From: DATLSM01 sp963722965
GTDB taxonomy: Bacteria > Actinomycetota > Thermoleophilia > Solirubrobacterales > 70-9
Reading direction: 5' to 3'
NCBI GenBank assembly: GCA_963722965.1
Contig: CAVROX010000006.1
Location: forward strand, 1 to 64,000
Length of the DNA: 64,000 bases
A program made the position numbers and the translations under genes. Positions 24,819 to 32,368 of the stretch are shown here, piece after piece (the first letter of the stretch is position 1; each line of letters begins with the position of its first letter). Under the pieces are notes generated by a model. That model was given only the letters and a program-made list of their open reading frames with translations, ran no database searches and had not been told where the DNA came from.

Positions 24819-27284
24819 TCAGGCGGCCGCCGCGGATCCTGGCGCGGCAGCTCCTTCGGCCGCCGCCGGTTCCCCCACCCGCGCATCCTCCTCGGTTGGC
24901 GTACCCCCTTGACGGCGATCCCGGCGAAGGGCGGCGGCCCGCCCCGGCAGGCTCGCCGGCGTCCGCCTCCTCACGCGGCAGGCGGCGGGAGACGACCTTG
25001 GTGATGCCGTCGGCCCCCATGCTGACACGCCGTAGAGCGACGTCGGCCGCGTCCATCGTGCGCTTCTGGTGGGTGACGACGATGAACTGGGCGCGATCGC
25101 GAGTAGCGGCGGAGCAGCTCGCAGGAAGCGGTCGATGTTGGCGTCGTCGAGCGCCGCCTCGACCTCGTCGAGGATGTAGAAGGGGCAGGGCCGGGCGAGG
25201 AAGACGGCGAAGAGGAAGGCAAGCGCGACCAGTCGACTTCTCACCGCCGGAGAGCAGCGAGAGGCTTGCAGGTCGACTTGCCGGCCGGGGTGACCTCGAT
25301 CTCGACCCCGAGCAGTCCTCCTCGGGCTCTTCGGCCTCCTCGCTCGTCGCTGTCGCGCCTCCTCGCTCCGCCGGGCGTCTCGCCGCCATTCGCGCCGGAC
25401 GGGACGCTCGCTGACCCGCCGCAGGCGACCGCGCCCGCCCGGGAAAAGGTGCTCGACCATCTCCTCGAAGTTGCGCGCGGTCGCCTCGAAGGTCTGCTCG
25501 AACGCGCGCTCGATCTGGCGGTCGATGTCGCGGATCAGCGTCTGCAGCTCGCGCAGCGCCGTCTCGGTGTCCTCGCGCTGGGCTGCGAGCTCCTCGACGT
25601 GCTCGCGCGCCTCCTCATACTCGCGCTCGGCGAGCGGGTTGACCGGTCCGATTTGGGCCCGGCGCCGCTGCAGGCGATCCAACCGACGGTCGATCTCGGC
25701 GCGCTCCCCATCGCTTAGCGGCTGCTCGGCGGGGCCGGCCTCCTCGCCGAGGCGCTCGGCGATCGCCGCCAGTTCCCGCGCCGCTTCGGCGCGGCGGTCC
25801 CCCAGGTGGGCGGCCTCGACCTCGGCCCGGGTCAGCTCATCGGCCGCCTCCTTCATCTCCGCCTGCAGCTCGAACTCACTCTGCGAGCAGGCCCGCATCT
25901 GCGCCGCGATCTCATCGCCCTCACCCTCCTCGCCGAGCACCGTGGCCTCGGTTCCCTCGACCCGAGCGCGGATCGCCTCACCGACAGCCCCAGCAGCCGC
26001 CGCGGCGGCCCGCAGGTCCGCCAGCAGTCCCTCAAGCGCCGCCAGCCTGCTGCGCATCGCCTCGCGGTGGCGCTCGCCGAGCAGCCCCTCGGCCCGACGA
26101 GCGTGGCGCAGGGCGCGCTCGGCGCCGCCGCGGACCGCGCCCAGTGCAGCCTCGCGGCCTGACTCAGTGGCTGCGGATGAGCGCGCGCGGGCGAGACCGT
26201 CGGCGGCGCTCGCCAGCCCAGAGTCGATCTCAGCCAGCTCCTCCTCGAGCTTGCGCGCACGCTCGACCCCCGTACCAGCGGCGGAGCCGACGTCGAGCGT
26301 CAGCGGGCCGAGCTCAGCTCGCAGCGCCTCCAGGGCGCCGGCCAGCTCGCCCTCCCGTCCGCCAAGGCTCGCGGCACAAACCCCAACCCGCTCCTGCTCG
26401 GCGCGCAGTTTGGTCAGCAGGCCCCAGGCCTGGGTGCGCTCGCGGTCGCGGGCGGCGAAGCGCTCCTCTGCGGCACGGCGGCGCTCACTCACCTCCCCCA
26501 GGCGCTCCTCGATCCCGGCCCGCCTCGCCCGCGCCCCCTCCGCCGCCTCCTGGGCGGCTGCCGCGCGGTCGGCACCGAAGCGCAGCTCCTCGGAGACCAG
26601 GCGTCCGCGCAGGCCCAACTCCTCGCGCTCAATTCGCGCCCCCAGCTCCGCCGCCTGTGCCTGGCGCTTCAGCGGCCGCAGCCGAGCGCGGGCCTCGCGC
26701 TCGAGGTCAAGCGCCCGGTCAAGGTTCTCGCCGGCGGCGCGGAGCTTCAGCTCGGCCCGCCGGCGGCGCTTGCGGTGCTTTCCCAGGCCCGCCGCCTCCT
26801 CGACCAGCAGGCGCCGCTCGCGGGGCTTGGAATGGACGATCGACTCGACCCTGCCCTGGCTGATCACCGAGTGCATCTCACGGCCGAGATTGGCGTCAGA
26901 GAGGACCTCAACCACGTCGACCAGACGACAGCGGGCGCCGTTGAGGCGGTAGGCGCCCTCGCCGCTGCGATCGAGACTGCGCTGCACGGCGATCTCGGAG
27001 AACTCGGCCGCGGCGGAGCTATCGGAGTTGTCGATCACCACCTCGACCTCGGCCGAGCGGCGCTGAGCAACCCCCTTTCCCCCCGCCGAAATCACGTCCT
27101 GCATCGAGCCGCCGCGGACCGCTCCGGGGCTCTGCTCGCCGAGCGCCCACAGCACCGCGTCGGTGATGTTCGACTTGCCGGAGCCGTTGGGGCCGACGAT
27201 CACGCTGACGCCGGGCGAGAACTCCAACTTCGCCCGTTCGGGGAATGACTTGAACCCCTTCATCGTGATCGATCTCAGATGCAT
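24819..27284 (-). CDS. smc: Chromosome segregation ATPase SMC, short and without a visible hinge; C-terminal frameshifts
   Basis: N-terminal head: MHLRSITMKGFKSFPERAKL, VIVGPNGSGKSNITDAVLWA (Walker A), GVAQRRSAEV and VISQGRVESIVHSKPRERR. A coiled coil runs from about residue 165 to 540, uninterrupted in one frame. The C-terminal region starts at IGPVNPLAEREYEEAREHVE, then RNFEEMVEHLFPGGRGRL. Beyond 25420 several indels split LSGGEKS (signature) and FYILDEVEAALDDANIDRFL (Walker B), ending near ITKVVSRRL. The joined length is about 780 residues against about 1,150-1,200 for typical SMC. I cannot find a hinge-like Gly-rich domain in the middle. The end coordinate is approximate. scpA and scpB lie at 60-61.6 kb. 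Confidence 0.85.
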   Translation of the reverse strand: MHLRSITMKGFKSFPERAKLEFSPGVSVIVGPNGSGKSNITDAVLWALGEQSPGAVRGGSMQDVISAGGKGVAQRRSAEVEVVIDNSDSSAAAEFSEIAVQRSLDRSGEGAYRLNGARCRLVDVVEVLSDANLGREMHSVISQGRVESIVHSKPRERRLLVEEAAGLGKHRKRRRRAELKLRAAGENLDRALDLEREARARLRPLKRQAQAAELGARIEREELGLRGRLVSEELRFGADRAAAAQEAAEGARARRAGIEERLGEVSERRRAAEERFAARDRERTQAWGLLTKLRAEQERVGVCAASLGGREGELAGALEALRAELGPLTLDVGSAAGTGVERARKLEEELAEIDSGLASAADGLARARSSAATESGREAALGAVRGGAERALRHARRAEGLLGERHREAMRSRLAALEGLLADLRAAAAAAGAVGEAIRARVEGTEATVLGEEGEGDEIAAQMRACSQSEFELQAEMKEAADELTRAEVEAAHLGDRRAEAARELAAIAERLGEEAGPAEQPLSDGERAEIDRRLDRLQRRRAQIGPVNPLAEREYEEAREHVEELAAQREDTETALRELQTLIRDIDRQIERAFEQTFEATARNFEEMVEHLFPGGRGRLRRVSERPVRREWRRDARRSEEARQRRARRPKSPRRTARGRDRGHPGRQVDLQASRCSPAVRSRLVALAFLFAVFLARPCPFYILDEVEAALDDANIDRFLRAAPPLLAIAPSSSSSPTRSARWTRPTSLYGVSAWGPTASPRSSPAACRVRRRTPASLPGRAAALRRDRRQGGTPTEEDARVGEPAAAEGAAAPGSAAAA

Positions 27285-27353
27285 CTCGTTCCTCGCCCTC
27301 GGTACTGGAACGCTAAGGCTCGCGGTTGAGTCGGACGCAATGCAAGCCGCCCG

Positions 27354-28049
27354 TCAACCGCCAAGCAACTTCAATGCCTGCTCGGCGGCGGCCTGCTCGG
27401 CCGCCTTCTTGCTCCGGCCCACCCCCTCCCCGACCCGTTCAGAGTCGACGGTCGCCGCCACCTCAAAGGTGCGCCGATGCGGTGGGCCGGTGGCGGCGAT
27501 CACCTCATAGCTTACGCGCGACCCGCGCCGGGCGAGCAGCTCCTGGAGGGCTGACTTGAAATCGATTCGGGTCTCGGCCGCGTGCTCGATCCGCGGCTCA
27601 AAGGCCGCCGCCACCGCCGCAGCCGTGCGCTCAAAGCCGAAGGCAAAAAAGCACGCTCCGATCAGCGCCTCGGTGGCCTCCGGCAGCGGACGCTCGCCGC
27701 CGAGCAGGACCTCGGCGGGAATCGCCGCCTGGCCGTCTGCGGGTTCGGCCTCGCGCAGCATCTGCGCTACGCCGAGCAGGCGACCGACTTCGGCGCATGA
27801 AACCCCGCTGACCGCCTGGTTATGGACCTTGGTCAGGCCGCCGGCGTCGAGCTCGGGGAAGCGGTCAAGCAGACGCGAGGCGACCGAGAGCCCAAGCACG
27901 CTGTCGCCGACAAAGGCGAGTCGCTCAAAGGAGTCGACCCGGTCCTCGGTCCAGGAGGAGTGGGTCAGCGCTTGCCGGCGCAGCTCCTCGGGGAGCGCTT
28001 CGATCAATGCGCTGAGCGCGGTGCCCGCCGACTCGGCGTCGACGAGCAC
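27354..28049 (-). CDS. rnc: Ribonuclease III
   Basis: About 231 residues. The RNase III signature reads SFERLAFVGDSVLGLSVASR with the metal-binding Glu and Asp; LPEATEALIGACFFAFG is the second catalytic box, where Glu replaces the usual Asp three residues before the essential Glu. The C-terminal dsRNA-binding domain is FKSALQELLARRGSRVSYEV ... GVGRSKKAAEQAAAEQAL. GTG 28049 is chosen because it lies 4 nt after the acpP stop. It processes rRNA and other double-stranded RNA. It lies in the conserved acpP-rnc-smc order. Confidence 0.9.
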   Translation of the reverse strand: MLVDAESAGTALSALIEALPEELRRQALTHSSWTEDRVDSFERLAFVGDSVLGLSVASRLLDRFPELDAGGLTKVHNQAVSGVSCAEVGRLLGVAQMLREAEPADGQAAIPAEVLLGGERPLPEATEALIGACFFAFGFERTAAAVAAAFEPRIEHAAETRIDFKSALQELLARRGSRVSYEVIAATGPPHRRTFEVAATVDSERVGEGVGRSKKAAEQAAAEQALKLLGG

Positions 28050-28053
28050 CGGT

Positions 28054-28299
28054 TCAGGCCGAGGCGTGTTCAAGGACGAACGCGACCGCATCGCCAACCG
28101 TCATTATCTTCGACGCCTGCTCCTCGGAGACCGAGATCCCGTAGCGGTCCTCCAGCTCCATCACCAGCTCATAGAGGTCCAAGGAGTCGGCATCGAGGTC
28201 CTCCTTAAAGCGGGTCGATTCGGAGATCCTCTCCGGCTCGACCTCAAGCTCCTCGGCAAGGTGTGAGCGGATCAGCTCCAGGACTTCCTCGTGGCTCAT
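28054..28299 (-). CDS. acpP: Acyl carrier protein
   Basis: An acidic protein of about 81 residues with the phosphopantetheine attachment motif DLDADSLDLYELVMELED (Ser in DSL). Start MSHEEVLELIRSHL at 28299 is preferred; an ATG six codons upstream (28317) overlaps the plsX stop and cannot be excluded. It carries fatty acyl chains during synthesis. It sits between plsX and rnc, the usual place. Confidence 0.9.
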   Translation of the reverse strand: MSHEEVLELIRSHLAEELEVEPERISESTRFKEDLDADSLDLYELVMELEDRYGISVSEEQASKIMTVGDAVAFVLEHASA

Positions 28300-28313
28300 C
28301 CCCGCCTTTCCTA

Positions 28314-29335
28314 TCACGCGCCAGCGGCGAGCGAGCCCCGCGTCGCCTTCCCCTCCCCCAGCAGCGCCGCTGTGCGGCCGACCGCATCGACCTCGGCGCA
28401 GCGCGCCGCCAGGCGCACCGCATTGGCGATTCCCTCAGCCCCGGAGCTGCCGTGCCCGACCACGGCGACCCCGCGCAAGCCGAGCAGGATCGCGCCGCCG
28501 GTCGCGTCGGGGTCCAACTCGCCGCGCAGGCCGGCGAGGGCAGGGCGCAGCAGCAACCCTCCCGCCGCGGCGAGCGGGCTCGAGCGCGCCGCGTCGCGGA
28601 TCGCGGCGGTCACTGTGCGCACCGTCCCCTCCATCAGCTTCAGCGCCACGTTGCCGGTGAAGCCGTCGGTCACGACGACGTCCACGGCGGCGGCCGGCAG
28701 ATCGCGACCCTCGAGATTGCCGGCGAAATCGATCCCCGCAGTGCTGGCGAGCGCCGCGTGCGCTGCGACCACCTCCGGGCGCCCCTTGCCCGGCTCCTCG
28801 CCAACCGACAGCAGCCCGACCTGCGGCCGCTTGACCCCCAGCACAGCGGCGCTGAACGCCGCCCCGAGGAAGGCAAACTGAATCAAGTGCTGGGCGCGGG
28901 CCTCCAGGTTGGCGCCCACGTCGAGGAAGAGAACGGGCTTGCCGGGAACCGGCAGCCGCACGGCGAGCGCCGGGCGTTGAACCCCCTGCAGGCGCCGCAG
29001 CCCGAAGGTCGCCGCCGCCATCGTCGCTCCGGTCGAGCCAGCACTGGCCATCGCCGCCGAGCGCCCTTCGGCAACGTCGCGAGCAGCGCGCACCACGGAG
29101 GCCTCGGGCGCGCGCGGACGGCCGTAACCGGATCTTCCCCGATCGAGATCGATTCCAAAGTCGGGACCAACTCAATCCCCGCGACCCCATCGAGGTCCAA
29201 CTCAGCCGGCGGACCGAATACCCGCAGCTCGATCCCGCTGGCGGCGGCAAGCCTCGCTCCCTCTGCCAGCGCGCCGAATCCTGCCTCCGCCCCGAACCCG
29301 TCGAGGGCGACGGTCACGCCGCGCCCGGCGGGCAT
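28314..29335 (-). CDS. plsX: Phosphate acyltransferase PlsX, one frameshift
   Basis: The joined protein is about 340 residues. It starts MPAGRGVTVALDGFGAEAGF, where TVALDGFGAE replaces the usual VDxMGGD-type opening. It continues AAMASAGSTGATMAAATFGL, FLDVGANLEARAQHLIQFA, GKGRPEVVAAHAALA, VVTDGFTGNVALKLMEGTV and GHGSSGAEGIANAVRLA. It makes acyl-phosphate from acyl-ACP for phospholipid synthesis. One indel near 29115 splits the frame between DPVTAVRA and VVRAARDVAEG. The ATG overlaps the rpmF stop (TGATG). Confidence 0.87.
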
Positions 29336-29550
29336 CACTCCTGGGCGTTGGAGGGCGCCGCGGGGGCCTCGGCGGCCCGGTGAGAGATCACCTCGCGCCC
29401 GGCGTAGGTCCCGCAGGTGGGGCAGACGCGGTGGGGCAGACGCGGACTGTGACAGCGCGGGCATTGGTTAAGCGCCGGCTTGGCCGCACGGTGCGTGGCC
29501 CGCCGCTTGTCGCGTCGGGCGCTGGAGGTCCTCTTCTTCGGAACGGCCAT
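29335..29550 (-). CDS. rpmF: 50S ribosomal protein L32
   Basis: A 71-residue zinc-ribbon L32: MAVPKKRTSSARRDKRRATH, then CPRCHSPRLPHRVCPTCGTY with all four Cys, and a short A/P-rich C-terminal tail. The start is the universal MAVPKK. A TACCAT -10-like box lies 9 nt upstream of the ATG. It leads plsX-acpP-rnc-smc. YceD, which usually precedes it on the same strand, is here 0.6 kb away on the opposite strand. Confidence 0.94.
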   Translation of the reverse strand: MAVPKKRTSSARRDKRRATHRAAKPALNQCPRCHSPRLPHRVCPTCGTYAGREVISHRAAEAPAAPSNAQE

Positions 29551-29559
29551 CTTCGCGCA

Positions 29560-29565
29560 ATGGTA
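29560..29565 (-). promoter_or_regulatory. Putative -10 box of rpmF
   Basis: GGGCTACCAT on the minus strand gives TACCAT (TAnnnT class) ending 9 nt before the rpmF ATG, so transcription would begin at or very near the start codon. The same GGCTACCAT lies 11 nt upstream of rpmB. No clear -35 box is visible. Confidence 0.4.
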
Positions 29566-29599
29566 GCCCGTCGGGCCCCGAGCCGGCGGGGAGCCGGGC

Positions 29600-30094
29600 T
29601 CAGTAGACGGCGCGCACGACGGCCAGGTCTTCGCCCCGCCAGACGACCTCCCCGCCACACCACTCGAGCACCCGGTCCAGGCGCTGGGGTTCGAAGACGT
29701 CGCCGATCACCAGCGAGCGAGACTGCTCCCTGACCCGGCGAAAGAGCGTCCGCTGCTGCTCGTCGTTGAGCCGGTTGACCGAGAGAACCGAGATGACTAG
29801 GTCCCAGGGACCATCGGGAAGCGGGTCCTCCATGCGCGCCAGCTGCACGTCGTCGTAGGTCTTGCGGGCACGGAAGACCATGTCGGGACTTGAGTCAAGG
29901 CCGATGACCCAGGCGGCTGGGTATGCCTCGATCAGGCGGCGGGTGGTCTCGCCCGTCCCCATCCCCAGCTCGAGCACCCGATCGGGGGCGAAGGGGATCG
30001 CCGCCACAGCCTGTTCCTGCAGCTCGTCATAGCGGGGCAGCTCGGCGCGGATCCGCTCCAGGTAGACCTCTGGTGTCCAGTCGAATTGACCCAT
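29600..30094 (-). CDS. Class I SAM-dependent methyltransferase
   Basis: A 164-residue Rossmann methyltransferase. Motif I is DRVLELGMGTGETTRRL, motif II GLDSSPDMVFRARKTYDDV, and the region after is LPDGPWDLVISVLSVNRLND. It lacks the C-terminal half of longer family members; its target cannot be predicted, though small-molecule or tRNA methylation is possible. It lies between rpmF and the divergent YceD-like gene. Start MGQFDWTPEVYLERIR. Confidence 0.78.
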   Translation of the reverse strand: MGQFDWTPEVYLERIRAELPRYDELQEQAVAAIPFAPDRVLELGMGTGETTRRLIEAYPAAWVIGLDSSPDMVFRARKTYDDVQLARMEDPLPDGPWDLVISVLSVNRLNDEQQRTLFRRVREQSRSLVIGDVFEPQRLDRVLEWCGGEVVWRGEDLAVVRAVY

Positions 30095-30151
30095 TGCGTA
30101 ATCTCGTCAGAGGGGATCCATCGTAAGTCTCGGCCCAGCGGAGGAGTGCCG

Positions 30152-30670
30152 ATGCGGCAAACGCCCACCACCATCGTCGACCTCTCTCGCCTCTCGCTGT
30201 CCCACGGCGAGGGTAGGCGCCTAGAGGTCCCAGTCAGGCTCGAGCCGATCGAGCTGGGCGGACAGACCTACCGCGCCTGCGAGGCGGAGGTCCTCGTCCG
30301 CCTCGACATCTCGCGCCCCAGCGGCGGTTTTGCCTTCCGCCTCCGCTTTCCCCTCCGCATCGAGGGTCCCTGCATGAGATGCCTGGCCAGGGCGATCGTG
30401 GAGGCCGAGGTCGACGCTCGCGAGGCGCAGCAGGCCGACACCGATGACGAGGAGCTGCGCAGCCCCTACGTCGAGCAGAACGAGCTCGACATCGGTCGCT
30501 GGGCGCGTGATGCGGCGGTGCTCGCGCTTCCAAGCCGCGTCCTTTGCCGCGCGGAGTGTGCGGGCCTTTGCCCGATCTGCGGCGAGTCGCTGAACGACGC
30601 CGAGCCCCGCGAGCATCACCACGAAGCAGGAATCGACCCCCGCTGGGCCAAGCTCAACGAGCTTCGCTGA
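30152..30670 (+). CDS. YceD/DUF177 family protein
   Basis: A 172-residue DUF177 protein. LEVPVRLEPIELGGQTYRAC and VLVRLDISRPSGGFAFRL form the N-terminal half; the C-terminal half has the family zinc-knuckle-like cysteines: GPCMRCLARAI and CRAECAGLCPICGESLN, then ending DPRWAKLNELR (family D-P-R-W-x-x-L). ATG 30152 follows GGAGGAG. DUF177 proteins are linked to 23S rRNA accumulation and are usually encoded just upstream of rpmF. Here it faces away from rpmF with a methyltransferase gene between. Confidence 0.85.
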   Translation: MRQTPTTIVDLSRLSLSHGEGRRLEVPVRLEPIELGGQTYRACEAEVLVRLDISRPSGGFAFRLRFPLRIEGPCMRCLARAIVEAEVDAREAQQADTDDEELRSPYVEQNELDIGRWARDAAVLALPSRVLCRAECAGLCPICGESLNDAEPREHHHEAGIDPRWAKLNELR

Positions 30671-31141
30671 TTACTGCTCGACCTCGGCGGCGGGTTCCTC
30701 ATCGCGACCGGCCAGCCGCTCGCGGCCGCGGCGCACGGCCGCGAGGAACTTGTCGAGGTTCACCTCGAGCTGTTGAGCACCTCGTCGGCGTAGTCCTCGG
30801 CGCCGAGGCGGATCTCGCGCTCGCGCTCGCGGGCGTCGTCGACGATCTCGTGCGCCTGGCGCTCGGCCAGCTGATGACCTCCTCGTCGGCGATCAGCCTG
30901 GCCTGCTGCTCGCGCGCCTCGCGCGACGATGCGCTCGGCCTCCTGCTTGGCCTCGGCGAGCATCTCCTGGCGCTCCTTGACGATCCAGCGCGCCTGCTTG
31001 ATCTCCTCGGGGATCGTCGAGCGCATCTGGTCGAGGAGGTCGTAGATCTCCTCGCGGTCGATCATCACCTGTCGGTGAGCGGGACGGACGGGCGTTGTGG
31101 ACGAGGTCGTCCAGCTTGTCGATGAGGACCAGCACGTCCAT
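30671..31141 (-). CDS. DivIVA/SepIVA-like coiled-coil protein, frameshifted
   Basis: Rebuilt length about 155 residues. It starts MDVLVLIDKLDDLVHNARP, then VMIDREEIYDLLDQMRSTIP, EEIKQARWIVKERQEMLAEA, a Lys/Glu-rich coiled coil, LAERQAHEIVDDAREREREI and AEDYADEVL, ending EEPAAEVEQ. The VMIDREEIYDLLDQMR opening resembles the domain of mycobacterial SepIVA and DivIVA-like septum proteins, and sepIVA also lies close to rnc/smc in mycobacteria. Indels near 30775, 30880, 30925 and 31080 break it. It likely acts at the growing septum or pole, by family analogy. It follows coaD. Confidence 0.65.
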
Positions 31142-31190
31142 CGGCGGTTCGTAAGCCTACGTGTCGGCGGCATCTTTGGTGAAGAAGCCG

Positions 31191-31742
31191 TTATTTCATC
31201 GGCTTTTTGCAAACTCTCGCCCACGACCCCCTCCGGAACGTAAGCCTACCTTCGCCCAGGCGCTCGCCGGGCGACGGCGACCGGGGCCGGACCAGGTCGG
31301 ACACGTCCCGCCGAACGTCGCGATCTCCTTCACCCCGCTCGAGGAGAGGAAGCTGTAGCTGCGGGCGAAGCCATCACGTAGACGGTCTCGATCTCGGGCG
31401 CGAGCTTCCGGTTGAGCTGCGCCATCTCGAACTCGTACTCGAAGTCGGAGATCGCCCGCAGCCCCTTGACGATGGCGTTGGCGTCGTCCGCGGGCGAACT
31501 CGACGAGCAGGTTGGAGAAGATCTTCACCTCGACGTTGGCGAGGTCCGCGAGCGCCTCGCGCAGGAACGCCGCGCGCTCCGCCGAGCTGAAACAGCGTCG
31601 TCTCCTTGCGCGGGGGGTAGTCGACGACCCCGACGACGACCCGCTCGAAGATCTGCGCGGCGCGGGTGATGATGTCGACGTGACCGTTTGTGACCGGGTC
31701 GTAGGTGCCCGGGCAGACGGCGGTGGCCTCGGCCGCCCTCAT
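31191..31742 (-). CDS. coaD: Phosphopantetheine adenylyltransferase, frameshifted
   Basis: Begins MRAAEATAVCPGTYDPVTNG then HVDIITRAAQIFERVVVGVV; the CPGTYDPVTNGHxD segment is the nucleotidyltransferase (HxGH-type) signature. Further pieces read VKIFSNLLVEFA, the substrate loop AIVKGLRAISDFEYEFEMAQ-type, and YSFLSSSGVKEIATFGG (ISSSxVKE). It catalyses the penultimate step of CoA synthesis. Four or so indels occur between 31320 and 31600. The stop is taken as TAA 31191, uncertain because of those indels. The ATG overlaps the rsmD stop as ATGA. Confidence 0.85.
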
Positions 31743-32289
31743 CGCCGCGCCGCCTTGCCGTAGAAGGAGACATCGACGCTCCCGTAGCGGCGCTGGCGCA
31801 AGCGCTCCAGCGAGTCAAGCCGCAGCGGTCTGCCGGCGCCGCTCTCGACGACACCCGCCCACCCGCGGCGAGCAGGCGCGGCAGATAGTTGTCAAGGTCC
31901 CGTCCCACGCGGTCGGCGAGTCTATACGGGGGATCGACGAAGACGAGGTCGAAGACCGGCGGAGTGGCTGCGGCGGCGGCGGCAACCAGCCAGCGCTCGG
32001 CGTCGCCACGGAACAGCTCGATGCGATCGCCGAGGCCGAGTCGCTCGACGTTGCCAAGCGCCGGTCTGGTGTCGCGGTCGACGAGCAGGGCGTTGCCAGC
32101 GCCGCGCGAAAGCGCCTCGATCGCCAGCGCGCCGGTGCCGCAGTAGAGGTCGAGGACGCGGGCGCCCGCGGCGATCTCACCGAGCGCAGCGAAGATCGCC
32201 TCGCGGACGCGATCGGCGGTCGGCCGAAGCCGTCGCCCGCGCGGGGCGACCAGGGTCCGGCCCTTCAGCTCCCCCGCGATTACCCGCAT
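31739..32289 (-). CDS. rsmD: 16S rRNA (guanine966-N2)-methyltransferase, one frameshift
   Basis: About 184 residues. MRVIAGELKGRTLVAPRGRR and LRPTADRVREAIFAALG are the RsmD opening. ARVLDLYCGTGALAIEALSR is motif I and LVFVDPPYRLADR the catalytic (D/N)PPY motif. It ends VDVSFYGKAARR. One indel near 31858 splits GGRV from VVESGAGRP. It is coupled to coaD, the common rsmD-coaD arrangement. Confidence 0.88.
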
Positions 32290-32368
32290 CGCTGCCCGCG
32301 GGCCAACCGCTGCGCCGGGAGGCCGCTGCGATCGGCGGCGCGACCGGGAAGTTGGACGGCTACCTCAC

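Noticed and set aside
25471..26952. Antisense frame of 493 codons opposite smc
   Set aside because: Its Ser/Arg/Ala-rich composition is typical of a shadow frame; the smc frame on the other strand carries clear motifs.
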